A stretch of DNA of 12,154 nucleotides from Suilimivivens sp964458255 (GCA_964458255.1 CAYWHY010000043.1:1-12154); one strand, 5' to 3'. Counted from the stretch's first letter, positions 6,097 through 12,154 are shown. Numbers and translations: made by a program. Notes: generated from the sequence alone by a model not told the origin.

Positions 6097-7347
6097 TTAT
6101 GCCAGTGTATAACTGTTCAAATACTTTTCCTGCTCAGGAGTAAGCACATCAATTTCCTTGCCAAGGAATGCAAGCTTACGTTTTGCAACATCCCTATCTA
6201 CTTCCCCGGGCACATCAATTAATTTTTCAGTAAGCTCACTGCCATGCTCTACCAGATATTTGGCGGAAAGAGCCTGAATAGCAAAGCTCATATCCATGAT
6301 TTCTGCAGGATGTCCGTCACCTGCTGCCAGATTAACAAGTCTTCCCTCTGCCAATACAAAAATCCACTGTCCCGTGGGAAGCTTATATCCCATAATGTTC
6401 TTTCTCATTTCCTTACTTTCCACAGCAATTTCACGAAGTCTTGCCATATCGATTTCACAATCGAAATGTCCTGCGTTACAAAGAATTGCTCCGTCTTTCA
6501 TGACTGCGAAATCTTCTTCATCAATTACTTTATCACAGCCTGTTACCGTTACAAAAAAGTCACCCAACTTAGCTGCTTCCTTCATAGGCATAACATCAAA
6601 TCCGTCCATAACTGCTTCAATTGCCTTAATAGGATCGATTTCCGTAACGATAACTCTTGCACCAAGTCCTTTGGCTCTCATAGCAGTACCTTTACCGCAC
6701 CAGCCGTAGCCTGCCACCACTACAATCTTGCCGGCTACAATCAGGTTTGTTGTACGATTGATACCGTCCCATACGGACTGACCTGTTCCGTAGCGGTTAT
6801 CAAACAGATGCTTGCAATCTGCATTATTGACACGAACCATGGGAAATTTCAATTCTCCGGCCTTAGCCATTGCTTCCAGACGGATGATCCCTGTCGTGGT
6901 TTCTTCACATCCACCGATAATATTGGGAATTAACTCAGGCATCTGTGTATGAATCATATTTACCAGATCACCTCCGTCATCAATAATGATGTTGGGACCG
7001 GCTTCCAGTACATGACGGATGTGCATTTCATATTCTTCCGGTGTACAGTCATACCAGGCATGTACCTCAAGACCGTCTTTTACAAGAGCTGCTGCCACAT
7101 CATCCTGTGTGGAAAGAGGATTGGAACCTGTTACATACATTTCCGCTCCGCCTGCCTTTAATACTTTACAAAGGTAAGCTGTCTTTGCCTCTAAATGCAC
7201 GGAAAGAGCCACCTTTTTCCCTGCAAAAGGCTTGGTCTTTAAAAATTCTTCCTCCAAAGTACGGAGTAAATCACAATTTCTCTTTACCCACTCAATTTTT
7301 CGCTCGCCGGATTCGGCCAAATTAATGTCTCTGATTTCACTGCTCAT
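6097..7347 (-). CDS. ahcY: Adenosylhomocysteinase-family hydrolase, possibly S-inosylhomocysteine hydrolase
   Basis: This 416-residue NAD-dependent enzyme belongs to the family that splits S-adenosylhomocysteine into homocysteine and a nucleoside. Core catalytic features are present: H51, D123/D124 in IIDDGGD, E149 in CEETTTG, K179 and D183 in CKHLFDN, and the NAD loop VVAGYGWCGKG (211-220). The base-binding pocket differs from canonical SAHH: where human SAHH has H-M-T57-V-E59-T, this protein has H51-L-E53-A-K55-T56, and where human has M351-G-H353, it has D344-G-H346. Thermotoga and methanogen homologues show the same short form. The C-terminal Lys/Tyr tail of long SAHHs is absent. Because the neighbouring gene is an SAH deaminase candidate, the substrate may be S-inosylhomocysteine. 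GGAGG lies 7 bases before the ATG. Family is certain; substrate is open. Confidence 0.9.
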   Translation of the reverse strand: MSSEIRDINLAESGERKIEWVKRNCDLLRTLEEEFLKTKPFAGKKVALSVHLEAKTAYLCKVLKAGGAEMYVTGSNPLSTQDDVAAALVKDGLEVHAWYDCTPEEYEMHIRHVLEAGPNIIIDDGGDLVNMIHTQMPELIPNIIGGCEETTTGIIRLEAMAKAGELKFPMVRVNNADCKHLFDNRYGTGQSVWDGINRTTNLIVAGKIVVVAGYGWCGKGTAMRAKGLGARVIVTEIDPIKAIEAVMDGFDVMPMKEAAKLGDFFVTVTGCDKVIDEEDFAVMKDGAILCNAGHFDCEIDMARLREIAVESKEMRKNIMGYKLPTGQWIFVLAEGRLVNLAAGDGHPAEIMDMSFAIQALSAKYLVEHGSELTEKLIDVPGEVDRDVAKRKLAFLGKEIDVLTPEQEKYLNSYTLA

Positions 7348-7396
7348 TTTCTTTCCTCCATTAATCAGTCTTGTTATTCAGCCGAATTTTTATTAT

Positions 7397-7424
7397 AGTG
7401 ATGGTCGTCTGTCCTATCATCACT
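7397..7424 (-). other. Hairpin between deaminase and hydrolase genes
   Basis: AGTGATG and CATCACT form a perfect 7-bp stem with a 14-base loop in the 83-base spacer. No T run follows on the - strand, so it is unlikely to stop transcription. It may stabilise or set a processing point in the operon mRNA. Confidence 0.4.
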
Positions 7425-7430
7425 GTAAAT

Positions 7431-8732
7431 TTAATATTCTTTCTTATCAAGTCCCAGACGGACAATAATATCGTTCACTTTTTTATACACTAATTCTTCA
7501 TCCATGGTCAATATTTTTCTATCTTCCATGGTAATCTTACCGTCGATAATCACGGTCTCCACTTCCGAACCGTTTGCAGAATAAGAAAGTCCGGCAATCA
7601 GATTATTTCTGGGTGTGAGAGAAGGTGTTTTTAAATTAAGAATGGCAAGGTCAGCTTTCTTACCGACCTCGATGGATCCAATTTTATCTTCCAAACCAAG
7701 TGCTTTGGCTCCGTTAAGAGTCGCAATGCGGAAGCCTTCTTTTGCACTGACACACTGCGGTGTCTTGTTCACACCCTTGTGGATTAATGTCAAAAGACTA
7801 AGCTCATGGAACATGTTAAGGCTGTTATTAGATGCCGCTCCATCCGTTCCAAGGCACACGTTGACACCCGCATCAAGCATCTTTGCTATCGGTGCAAAAC
7901 CGTTTCCAAGTTTCATATTGCTGGCAGGATTCGTTACAACACTGACACCTTTTTCCTTCAAAATAGCAATATCGCTGTCCGAGACCTGTACACAGTGTGC
8001 TGCAATGGCAGGCACATCAAAAAGTCCGTTTTTATCAGCCATTTCAATGGGACTACAGCCATATTTTTCCTGAATCTGCTCAATTTCGCTGATACTTTCA
8101 GATAAATGTACATGAATTCTCATGTTATTTTTCTTAGCTTCATCTGATACGATACGCATAAATCCGTCATCACAGGTATAAGGCGCATGGGGTCCTAACA
8201 TAAAGGACAGTCTGTCACAATCCTGTGCCGCATCCCTCTCCTCATAAGCCTGTGCAAGTCGCATCTGTCCGGCTTCATCATTGCCGCTTCCTACCAGACC
8301 ACGACTGATTACGGCACGCATGCCGGATTCCTTTACTGCTCTTGTCGTCTGATGAATATTCATCTGCATATCATTAAAGCAGGTTGTACCGCTTTTCATC
8401 ATTTCAATAATGGCAAGACACGCGCCCCAATAAGTATCTTCATCCGTCATCTGCTGTTCAATGGGATCAATGGTTCCGAAAAGCCAGTCCATAAAGGACA
8501 AATCATCCGCAACATTACGCATAAACGCCATATAAGAATGAGTATGACAGTTTACAAGACCGGGAATTACCAGCTTGTCCTTTCCGTCAATTACCTTATC
8601 CTCTGTAAAACCTTCCGGCTTTACGCCTATGGCTGCAATTTTGTCCCCTTCAATATAAATACCGGTTTCCTTTACCGCGTCCTTTTCTCCGTCAGGCAGG
8701 ATTGCCAAAATATTTTTTAATACGATACCCAT
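7431..8732 (-). CDS. mtaD: 5'-methylthioadenosine/S-adenosylhomocysteine deaminase (amidohydrolase)
   Basis: This 433-residue amidohydrolase-superfamily enzyme is expected to deaminate S-adenosylhomocysteine and methylthioadenosine to the inosyl forms. Metal and catalytic residues are visible: H63 and H65 in NCHTH, H182 in GPHAPYT, H209 and E212 in HVHLSES, H246 in AAHC, and D297 in LGTDGAASNN. The PHAPYT and GTDGAASNN motifs are typical of the MtaD/SsnA/TrzA branch. AGGAGG precedes the ATG by 5 bases. The gene follows the dehydrogenase by only 12 bases after its stop and leads into the SAHH-family gene, making one operon. Alternatives in the same branch (guanine deaminase, chlorohydrolase) are less likely given the neighbour. 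Confidence 0.85.
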   Translation of the reverse strand: MGIVLKNILAILPDGEKDAVKETGIYIEGDKIAAIGVKPEGFTEDKVIDGKDKLVIPGLVNCHTHSYMAFMRNVADDLSFMDWLFGTIDPIEQQMTDEDTYWGACLAIIEMMKSGTTCFNDMQMNIHQTTRAVKESGMRAVISRGLVGSGNDEAGQMRLAQAYEERDAAQDCDRLSFMLGPHAPYTCDDGFMRIVSDEAKKNNMRIHVHLSESISEIEQIQEKYGCSPIEMADKNGLFDVPAIAAHCVQVSDSDIAILKEKGVSVVTNPASNMKLGNGFAPIAKMLDAGVNVCLGTDGAASNNSLNMFHELSLLTLIHKGVNKTPQCVSAKEGFRIATLNGAKALGLEDKIGSIEVGKKADLAILNLKTPSLTPRNNLIAGLSYSANGSEVETVIIDGKITMEDRKILTMDEELVYKKVNDIIVRLGLDKKEY

Positions 8733-8744
8733 GATCGCCTCCTG

Positions 8745-9704
8745 TTATTTGTTTACAACATTTCTGTCTTCACCGTTTAAAAAAGCTTCTATATTTTTGC
8801 ATGTTTCAGACACACATCTGTTTCTTGCCTCAATACTTGCCCATGCCAGATGAGGTGTGATAATCAGCTTGTTACTGTCCATCATTTTGCTTAAAGGATT
8901 ACTTTCCTTCATAGGTTCCGTGCTTGTAACATCAAGACCTGCTGCCGCAATATATCCTTCCGTAAGCGCTGTATAAAGATCAGCATCATTTACAACCGGC
9001 CCCCTTGCCACGTTAACCAGAATGGCTGTTTTTTTCATTTTCTTAAGTGCCTCAAGATTAATCAGATTTCTGCTTAGGTCACTTAACGGACAGTGAAGGG
9101 AAAGAATATCAGACTCTGCAAGCAATGTATCAAAATCTACCATATCATAATCCGTACAACTGCTCTTACCTGTTATGGAATGGAAAATCACTCTGCAACC
9201 AAAAGCTTTCGCAATTTGTGCAACCTTCCTGCCAATGTTACCCATCCCAATAATTCCCCAGGTTTTACCTGCAAGCTCCGTAAAAGGAATATCAAAGTTT
9301 GAAAAGCGATCCTGGGCTGCATATTCTCCGGATTTTACATAATGGTCGTAGTGATGAAGCTTTCCAAGTACATACAGACAAAGTGCAAAGGTATGCTGTG
9401 CCACCATATCTGTAGAATAATTCACCACATTTGCTACCTTGATACCTCTTTCTTTACAGTAATTTATATCTACATTGTCAAAACCTGTAGCAAATTCACA
9501 GATTAGCTTTACCTTAGATGCATTTTTTAAGGTTTCCGCATTTAAAGGTGCCTTATTTGCAACAATAATTTCCGCATCCTGAATCTTTTCTGCCACATCA
9601 TCCGCTGTGGTATTGGGATAACTGGTTATTTCCCCATATTTACCAATACCGTCTACTGATACATCTGTACCTACACTGTTTCGTTCCAATATTACAATTT
9701 TCAT
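8745..9704 (-). CDS. D-2-hydroxyacid dehydrogenase, substrate unknown
   Basis: This 319-residue NAD(P)-dependent dehydrogenase reduces a 2-keto acid or oxidises a D-2-hydroxy acid. The dinucleotide loop is GIIGMGNIG (150-158). The catalytic triad is R234 in NVARGPVVN, E263 in TSTEPM and H285 in TPHLAWAS. The acidic residue that normally follows the second strand and favours NAD is replaced by F174-H-S, which might relax cofactor choice. It most resembles the hydroxypyruvate reductase/glycerate dehydrogenase group. ATG at 9704 is chosen because GAGAGGAGG lies 6 bases upstream; an ATG at 9722 would put that site inside the coding region. It leads the deaminase-hydrolase operon with a 12-base gap, suggesting a role near S-adenosylhomocysteine or methylthio metabolism, but nothing in the sequence names the substrate. 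Confidence 0.85.
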   Translation of the reverse strand: MKIVILERNSVGTDVSVDGIGKYGEITSYPNTTADDVAEKIQDAEIIVANKAPLNAETLKNASKVKLICEFATGFDNVDINYCKERGIKVANVVNYSTDMVAQHTFALCLYVLGKLHHYDHYVKSGEYAAQDRFSNFDIPFTELAGKTWGIIGMGNIGRKVAQIAKAFGCRVIFHSITGKSSCTDYDMVDFDTLLAESDILSLHCPLSDLSRNLINLEALKKMKKTAILVNVARGPVVNDADLYTALTEGYIAAAGLDVTSTEPMKESNPLSKMMDSNKLIITPHLAWASIEARNRCVSETCKNIEAFLNGEDRNVVNK

Positions 9705-9743
9705 AATCTGCCTCCTCTCCATAAGCCTTCTCTACTATGTCAC

Positions 9744-9772
9744 ATTATACCTAATCTTAGTCCATTTGAACA
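9744..9772 (-). promoter_or_regulatory. Possible promoter of the dehydrogenase operon
   Basis: On the - strand a perfect TATAAT (9749-9744) lies 40 bases before the dehydrogenase start, partly within the intergenic gap after the ECF gene. The -35 is weak (TGTTCA at 17-base spacing or TTCAAA at 15). No terminator separates the ECF gene from the dehydrogenase, so readthrough from the B12 cassette is possible. Confidence 0.4.
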
Positions 9773-10257
9773 GAGGTTTTCATTTTATTCAAAACTAAAT
9801 AGAGCGTTTTCCCGAGTACCAGCATCAGCAAAAAGTTGCTTGCGGCATGCCATACATCCCATGGCAACCCGCTGATCCAATATGCAAGTGCATAGGACGG
9901 GTCCACAAATAAATAAACTACTGCAAACAAACTGCCGAAAATAAGCCCGAATACTCCCGATACTATACTCCAGATTATAAATTCTTCTTTTACTAATTTC
10001 TTAAGCAGCAATGTTATAAAGCATAGGAGCGGCCATACATATAAATAACTTACCCACCAGGTTCCGAATCCCCACTGTATCAGTTCAAAAAAATTAAATA
10101 CCGTTACAATTAAAATGGTCTCTCTTCCGAATACCAATGTATATAGAATTACAAGCAAAGAAACCAACTCTACATTTGGAAGAAACTCCAAAGCCACTTT
10201 AGACACATAAAGGATAGCACTTAAAAGTGCTATCCTTGTCATTTTACGTACCGACAT
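9757..10257 (-). CDS. ECF transporter S component, probable cobalamin or precursor uptake
   Basis: This 166-residue very hydrophobic protein has about five or six membrane helices, starting with IALLSAILYVSKVALEFLP and including VSLLVILYTLVFG, WPLLCFITLLL and AYWISGLPWDVWH. This fits the substrate-binding S subunit of an ECF vitamin importer, which recruits shared EcfA/EcfA'/EcfT subunits encoded elsewhere. ATG at 10257 is chosen because GGGGTGG lies 4 bases upstream and it begins one base after the DUF4430 stop codon. Upstream in-frame ATGs would overlap that gene heavily. The cobalamin riboswitch ahead of the two-gene cassette points to B12 or a corrinoid as substrate. A perfect 12-bp stem-loop lies in the 5' end of the coding sequence. 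Confidence 0.82.
   Translation of the reverse strand: MSVRKMTRIALLSAILYVSKVALEFLPNVELVSLLVILYTLVFGRETILIVTVFNFFELIQWGFGTWWVSYLYVWPLLCFITLLLKKLVKEEFIIWSIVSGVFGLIFGSLFAVVYLFVDPSYALAYWISGLPWDVWHAASNFLLMLVLGKTLYLVLNKMKTSVQMD
10210..10237 (-). repeat. Perfect 12-bp inverted repeat inside the start of the ECF gene
   Basis: AAGGATAGCACT, a 4-base loop and AGTGCTATCCTT form a perfect stem-loop in the mRNA, 20-47 bases after the ECF start codon. It encodes RIALLSAIL. No T run follows on the - strand, so it is not a terminator. It could slow initiation or ribosomes, or be incidental to the protein sequence. Confidence 0.6.
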
Positions 10258-10258
10258 T

Positions 10259-10657
10259 TTACCACCCCTGCACCAAAGTAAAGGTATAAACATCGCCATC
10301 CGCAAGCGGAATTTCATCTGCACCTGTCACGGATGATTCACCGTTAACGGTTACATTCCACCAGTACTGATTATCAATGTCTTCCTGCATACCGCTAAAG
10401 CCTGTAATGTAAATGCCAAAATCAGACTCCTGATACTCGCAGCCTTCAAAGGTTCGCATAAACTCACCTAAATATTCTGCGTCAGATTTACAGGCTGTTA
10501 TTTCAGAGTAGCCGTCTCTGTCAGAAACAACCTTCACCTGAAATTCCTTCATGCCCTCCTGTGTGGCACGATAGTTAAGGACACCTGCTACTGCTCCGAT
10601 TACAATCAAAATCGCCGCAAAAACGGACACAAGGGTAATTTTTTGTTTTTTGGTCAT
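10259..10657 (-). CDS. Membrane-anchored DUF4430 (transcobalamin C-domain-like) protein
   Basis: This 132-residue protein has a short basic start, one membrane segment (about residues 8-28, ITLVSVFAAILIVIGAVAGV) and an extracellular domain. The end, NQYWWNVTVNGESSV then GADEIPLADGDVYTFTLVQGW, is the hallmark of DUF4430, the fold also found as the C-terminal cobalamin-capping domain of transcobalamin and intrinsic factor. No lipobox cysteine follows the hydrophobic segment, so it is probably anchored by an uncleaved helix. The gene lies under a cobalamin riboswitch and ends 1 base before the ECF S component, suggesting it helps capture or hand over B12 at the cell surface. The ATG at 10657 follows AAGGAG with 9-base spacing. 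The function is inferred from fold and context. Confidence 0.78.
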   Translation of the reverse strand: MTKKQKITLVSVFAAILIVIGAVAGVLNYRATQEGMKEFQVKVVSDRDGYSEITACKSDAEYLGEFMRTFEGCEYQESDFGIYITGFSGMQEDIDNQYWWNVTVNGESSVTGADEIPLADGDVYTFTLVQGW

Positions 10658-10666
10658 AGTATTTTT

Positions 10667-10690
10667 CTCCTTTCTTTCCTACCAAAGAAA
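10667..10690 (-). promoter_or_regulatory. Predicted expression platform: hairpin next to the Shine-Dalgarno
   Basis: On the - strand TTTCTTT (10690-10684), loop GGTAGG (10683-10678) and AAAGAAA (10677-10671) form a perfect 7-bp hairpin, followed directly by the GGAG of the ribosome binding site (10670-10667). The loop TAGG is complementary to CCTA in the B12-box hairpin loop of the upstream aptamer. That is the arrangement of the L5-L13 kissing loop of cobalamin riboswitches, so ligand binding should mask the ribosome binding site. Confidence 0.65.
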
Positions 10691-10700
10691 CAGATTTATA

Positions 10701-10893
10701 CGCATATGGCAAGTCTTAGGACTTGGCTTTACCTGATGAATCCGTCTTCTCATACAAAATGTACAATGACCGGCAGCCGGTACTTTATCATACCATTTGC
10801 CCTGGATGCATCATCCGCCTTACCTCAGAGTAAGCTGTCAATGATTTTCACATTGTTCCTTTTTAAACCGGCTCATCACCGGTACCATAGGCG
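10701..10893 (-). ncRNA. Cobalamin riboswitch
   Basis: Read on the - strand, P1 is closed by CGCCTATGG (10893-10885) with CCATATGCG (10709-10701), one mismatch. The P3 region shows CCGGTGATGAGCCGG. The conserved core follows with AAAAGGAACAATGTGAAAAT and TGACAGC near 10863-10834, then TGAGGTAAGGCGGATG. The B12-box position reads GCCAAGTCCTAAGACTTGCC (10727-10708), with a longer hairpin than the usual CAGG-AGA-CCTG form. Together these match the class of cobalamin riboswitches that repress B12 transport genes when adenosyl- or methylcobalamin is present. The controlled genes are the DUF4430 protein and the ECF S component. The assignment is by eye; no covariance model was run. Confidence 0.82.
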
Positions 10894-10924
10894 CTGACGA
10901 TTTCTCGTCTGTTACCAAGTAATT

Positions 10925-10952
10925 ATTTTACCATAGAAAGATATAATTACAA
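10925..10952 (-). promoter_or_regulatory. Probable promoter of the riboswitch transcript
   Basis: On the - strand TTGTAA (10952-10947), a 16-base spacer and TAAAAT (10930-10925), with TATGG directly before the -10. The expected transcription start, about 10918, is some 25 bases ahead of the P1 stem. The rest of 10921-11046 is A+T-rich, with no gene or good terminator. Confidence 0.45.
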
Positions 10953-11046
10953 GCCTTATAAAAAGTTTTAGAAAATAGTTGCCAATCCGATTTCACGGGA
11001 ATATGATTGTTATAAACCAAAAAGAGCTCTATTTTTCATGCACTCT

Positions 11047-12078
11047 TTATTTCTTTTTTACAATCTTTTTGATGATAACTGCAACTAGCAATGCAAGCAA
11101 AACCGCTACAACTGTTGCTGCTACTGAAAATCCGGTTCCCAGCTTTCCTGCTAAAAATACGCTGGTCGGACCGTCGGCGCCACCGATAATGACGACAGAA
11201 ACGGCACTTTTCTCTATCCAAAAATCAAATTGTACCGCTTCCATTACGATTCCGGTCACCACTCCGATTGCGTACAGCAATGCCGTAATTTTCAGATTTT
11301 CCTTTAAATCATCATTAGCACGGAACAAAACCAAAAGACCTACACCGGAACCTACCAGAAGTCCCGCCATCATGGCTCCTGCACCGAGTACACCTTCCAA
11401 ATAAAGCTGCGTAATCACAACAGATGCCGCACAGTTAGGAATGAGTCCTACAATTCCACAAAGAATCGGTCCAATTACCGGTCTTCCGGAAAGGAAAGAC
11501 GCAAGTGCATCTTCTCCCACAAACCCAATCGCCATATTTATTACAAAGGAAATAATCAGAATAAATACAAAAATCTGTGCGGTATGGCTTATCGCCGATT
11601 TTAAAATATTTCCTTCCTTGCAATGGCAATGTTCATGATCGCACATATGCTCAATACGAAGTTCGTCTTTCTCACCACTCTGTTTTTTGCGAATTACAAG
11701 ATCAATAAGTAAACCTGCCACAATACCGATTACTGCTTTGGTTCCTAAAATTTTCACAATATCATCTATCGGCACCTGCTCTGAAATGAAAATAGGAAGC
11801 ATCTCATCTGAGGTGGACAAAAATATTGCAAACAATGTACCAAGTGTAATGATTCTTCCGGCATACAGATTAGACGCTGCTGCCGAAAACCCGCACTGCG
11901 GTATCATACCTAAAAGGCCACCGGGAATGGGACCGAACCTGCCGGATTTTTTAATCACAGCTTCGGTTTTCTCGCCGGTCTTATGCTCAATATATTCCAT
12001 AACCAAATAGGTTACAAATAGAAACGGAAGTAATTTGATTCCATCTGCTAACGTTTCTGTTAATGCTTCTAATAACAT
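11047..12078 (-). CDS. Putative metal/arsenic permease (ArsP_2, 10TM type) with a GGADGPT tail
   Basis: This 343-residue integral membrane protein consists of two similar halves, each with a matching motif: GMIPQCGFSAAASNLY (57-72) and GLIPNCAASVVITQLY (211-226). This repeat with cysteine in IP(Q/N)C fits the putative 10TM heavy-metal exporter family often annotated as manganese or arsenic transporter. Between the halves, a cytoplasmic loop is rich in potential metal ligands, H144-MCDHEHCHC-153. After the second half, residues 291-343 form an extra segment, SAVSVVIIGGADGPTSVFLA, plus one more helix. The GGADGPT sequence is characteristic of beta subunits of sodium-translocating decarboxylases. 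AAAGGAG lies 6 bases before the ATG. No operon partner is within the window. The substrate is unknown. Confidence 0.78.
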   Translation of the reverse strand: MLLEALTETLADGIKLLPFLFVTYLVMEYIEHKTGEKTEAVIKKSGRFGPIPGGLLGMIPQCGFSAAASNLYAGRIITLGTLFAIFLSTSDEMLPIFISEQVPIDDIVKILGTKAVIGIVAGLLIDLVIRKKQSGEKDELRIEHMCDHEHCHCKEGNILKSAISHTAQIFVFILIISFVINMAIGFVGEDALASFLSGRPVIGPILCGIVGLIPNCAASVVITQLYLEGVLGAGAMMAGLLVGSGVGLLVLFRANDDLKENLKITALLYAIGVVTGIVMEAVQFDFWIEKSAVSVVIIGGADGPTSVFLAGKLGTGFSVAATVVAVLLALLVAVIIKKIVKKK

Positions 12079-12118
12079 GTAAAACTCCTTTGCTGATTAC
12101 ACGACTAACAATTACATT

Positions 12119-12148
12119 TTTTATATATATCATAAATTGCCGTGCAAT
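12119..12148 (-). promoter_or_regulatory. Possible promoter of the permease gene with a small dyad
   Basis: On the - strand TTGCAC (12147-12142), a 16-base spacer and TATAAA (12125-12120). ATTGC-ACG-GCAAT (12148-12136) is a perfect 5-3-5 inverted repeat lying over the -35 and may be an operator. The window ends just upstream, so the context is incomplete. Confidence 0.4.
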
Positions 12149-12154
12149 AGCAAC

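Noticed and set aside
6244..6933. 229-residue + strand frame opposite the SAHH-family gene
   Set aside because: Shadow of a strongly conserved enzyme, with no ribosome binding site and no recognisable domain.
7397..7424. Hairpin as a terminator between mtaD and ahcY
   Set aside because: No T run follows on the - strand, and a TATAAT directly after it has no acceptable -35, so neither a terminator nor a promoter is supported.
10643..10897. 84-residue + strand frame in the DUF4430 leader
   Set aside because: It lies opposite the cobalamin riboswitch, whose RNA structure explains the sequence better.
11019..11036. Palindrome AAAAAGAGCTCTATTTTT after the permease gene as a terminator
   Set aside because: It has no loop and the stem is almost entirely A-T apart from AGAGCTCT, so termination is not convincing.

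Overview
The window looks like a low-GC Gram-positive anaerobe, most likely a Lachnospiraceae/Clostridiales gut bacterium. This is inferred from the A+T-rich intergenic DNA, strong AGGAGG-type ribosome binding sites, a PerR/reverse-rubrerythrin pair, an ECF vitamin transporter and the style of the encoded proteins. No rRNA, tRNA, CRISPR array or complete mobile element is visible.

Layout. At 117-1240 on the + strand, a promoter with an overlapping dyad drives a PerR-type Fur-family repressor and a reverse rubrerythrin (rubredoxin domain first), closed by a strong terminator. Positions 1241-1669 hold no intact gene. They contain decayed coding DNA, including the C-terminal tail of what looks like an Rpn/PD-(D/E)XK-type protein. 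Everything further right is on the - strand. At 1640-3066 a DNA-binding protein overlaps a HipA/CtkA-like kinase by ATGA and looks like a split toxin-antitoxin module. At 3199-5911 lies a sulfur-assimilation operon, metY-cysK-Rrf2 regulator. At 6097-9704 lies an operon of a D-2-hydroxyacid dehydrogenase, an MTA/SAH deaminase and an S-adenosylhomocysteine-hydrolase-family enzyme. At 9757-10893 a cobalamin riboswitch precedes a membrane-anchored DUF4430 protein and an ECF S component, a probable B12 uptake cassette. At 11047-12078 is a ten-helix-type metal/arsenic permease with an unusual C-terminal extension.

How the genes fit together. Much of the - strand concerns the methyl/sulfur cycle. 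CysK makes cysteine and MetY makes homocysteine. The deaminase and hydrolase recycle S-adenosylhomocysteine. B12, if imported by the riboswitch-controlled cassette, could serve methionine synthase, which is not in this window. The Rrf2 regulator is probably a cysteine-responsive CymR-like repressor, because it sits next to cysK and ends in the Tyr-x-Ile tail typical of CysK-binding partners.

Most notable points: (i) the hydrolase has a substituted adenine pocket beside a deaminase, suggesting recycling through S-inosylhomocysteine; (ii) a riboswitch whose predicted kissing-loop hairpin abuts the Shine-Dalgarno of a transcobalamin-like protein; (iii) a fused HTH/HipS-like partner of a HipA-like kinase; (iv) an Rrf2 regulator combining an IscR-like cysteine cluster with a CymR-like tail; (v) a permease carrying a GGADGPT segment typical of sodium-pump decarboxylase beta subunits. 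All calls come from reading the sequence alone, without database searches.
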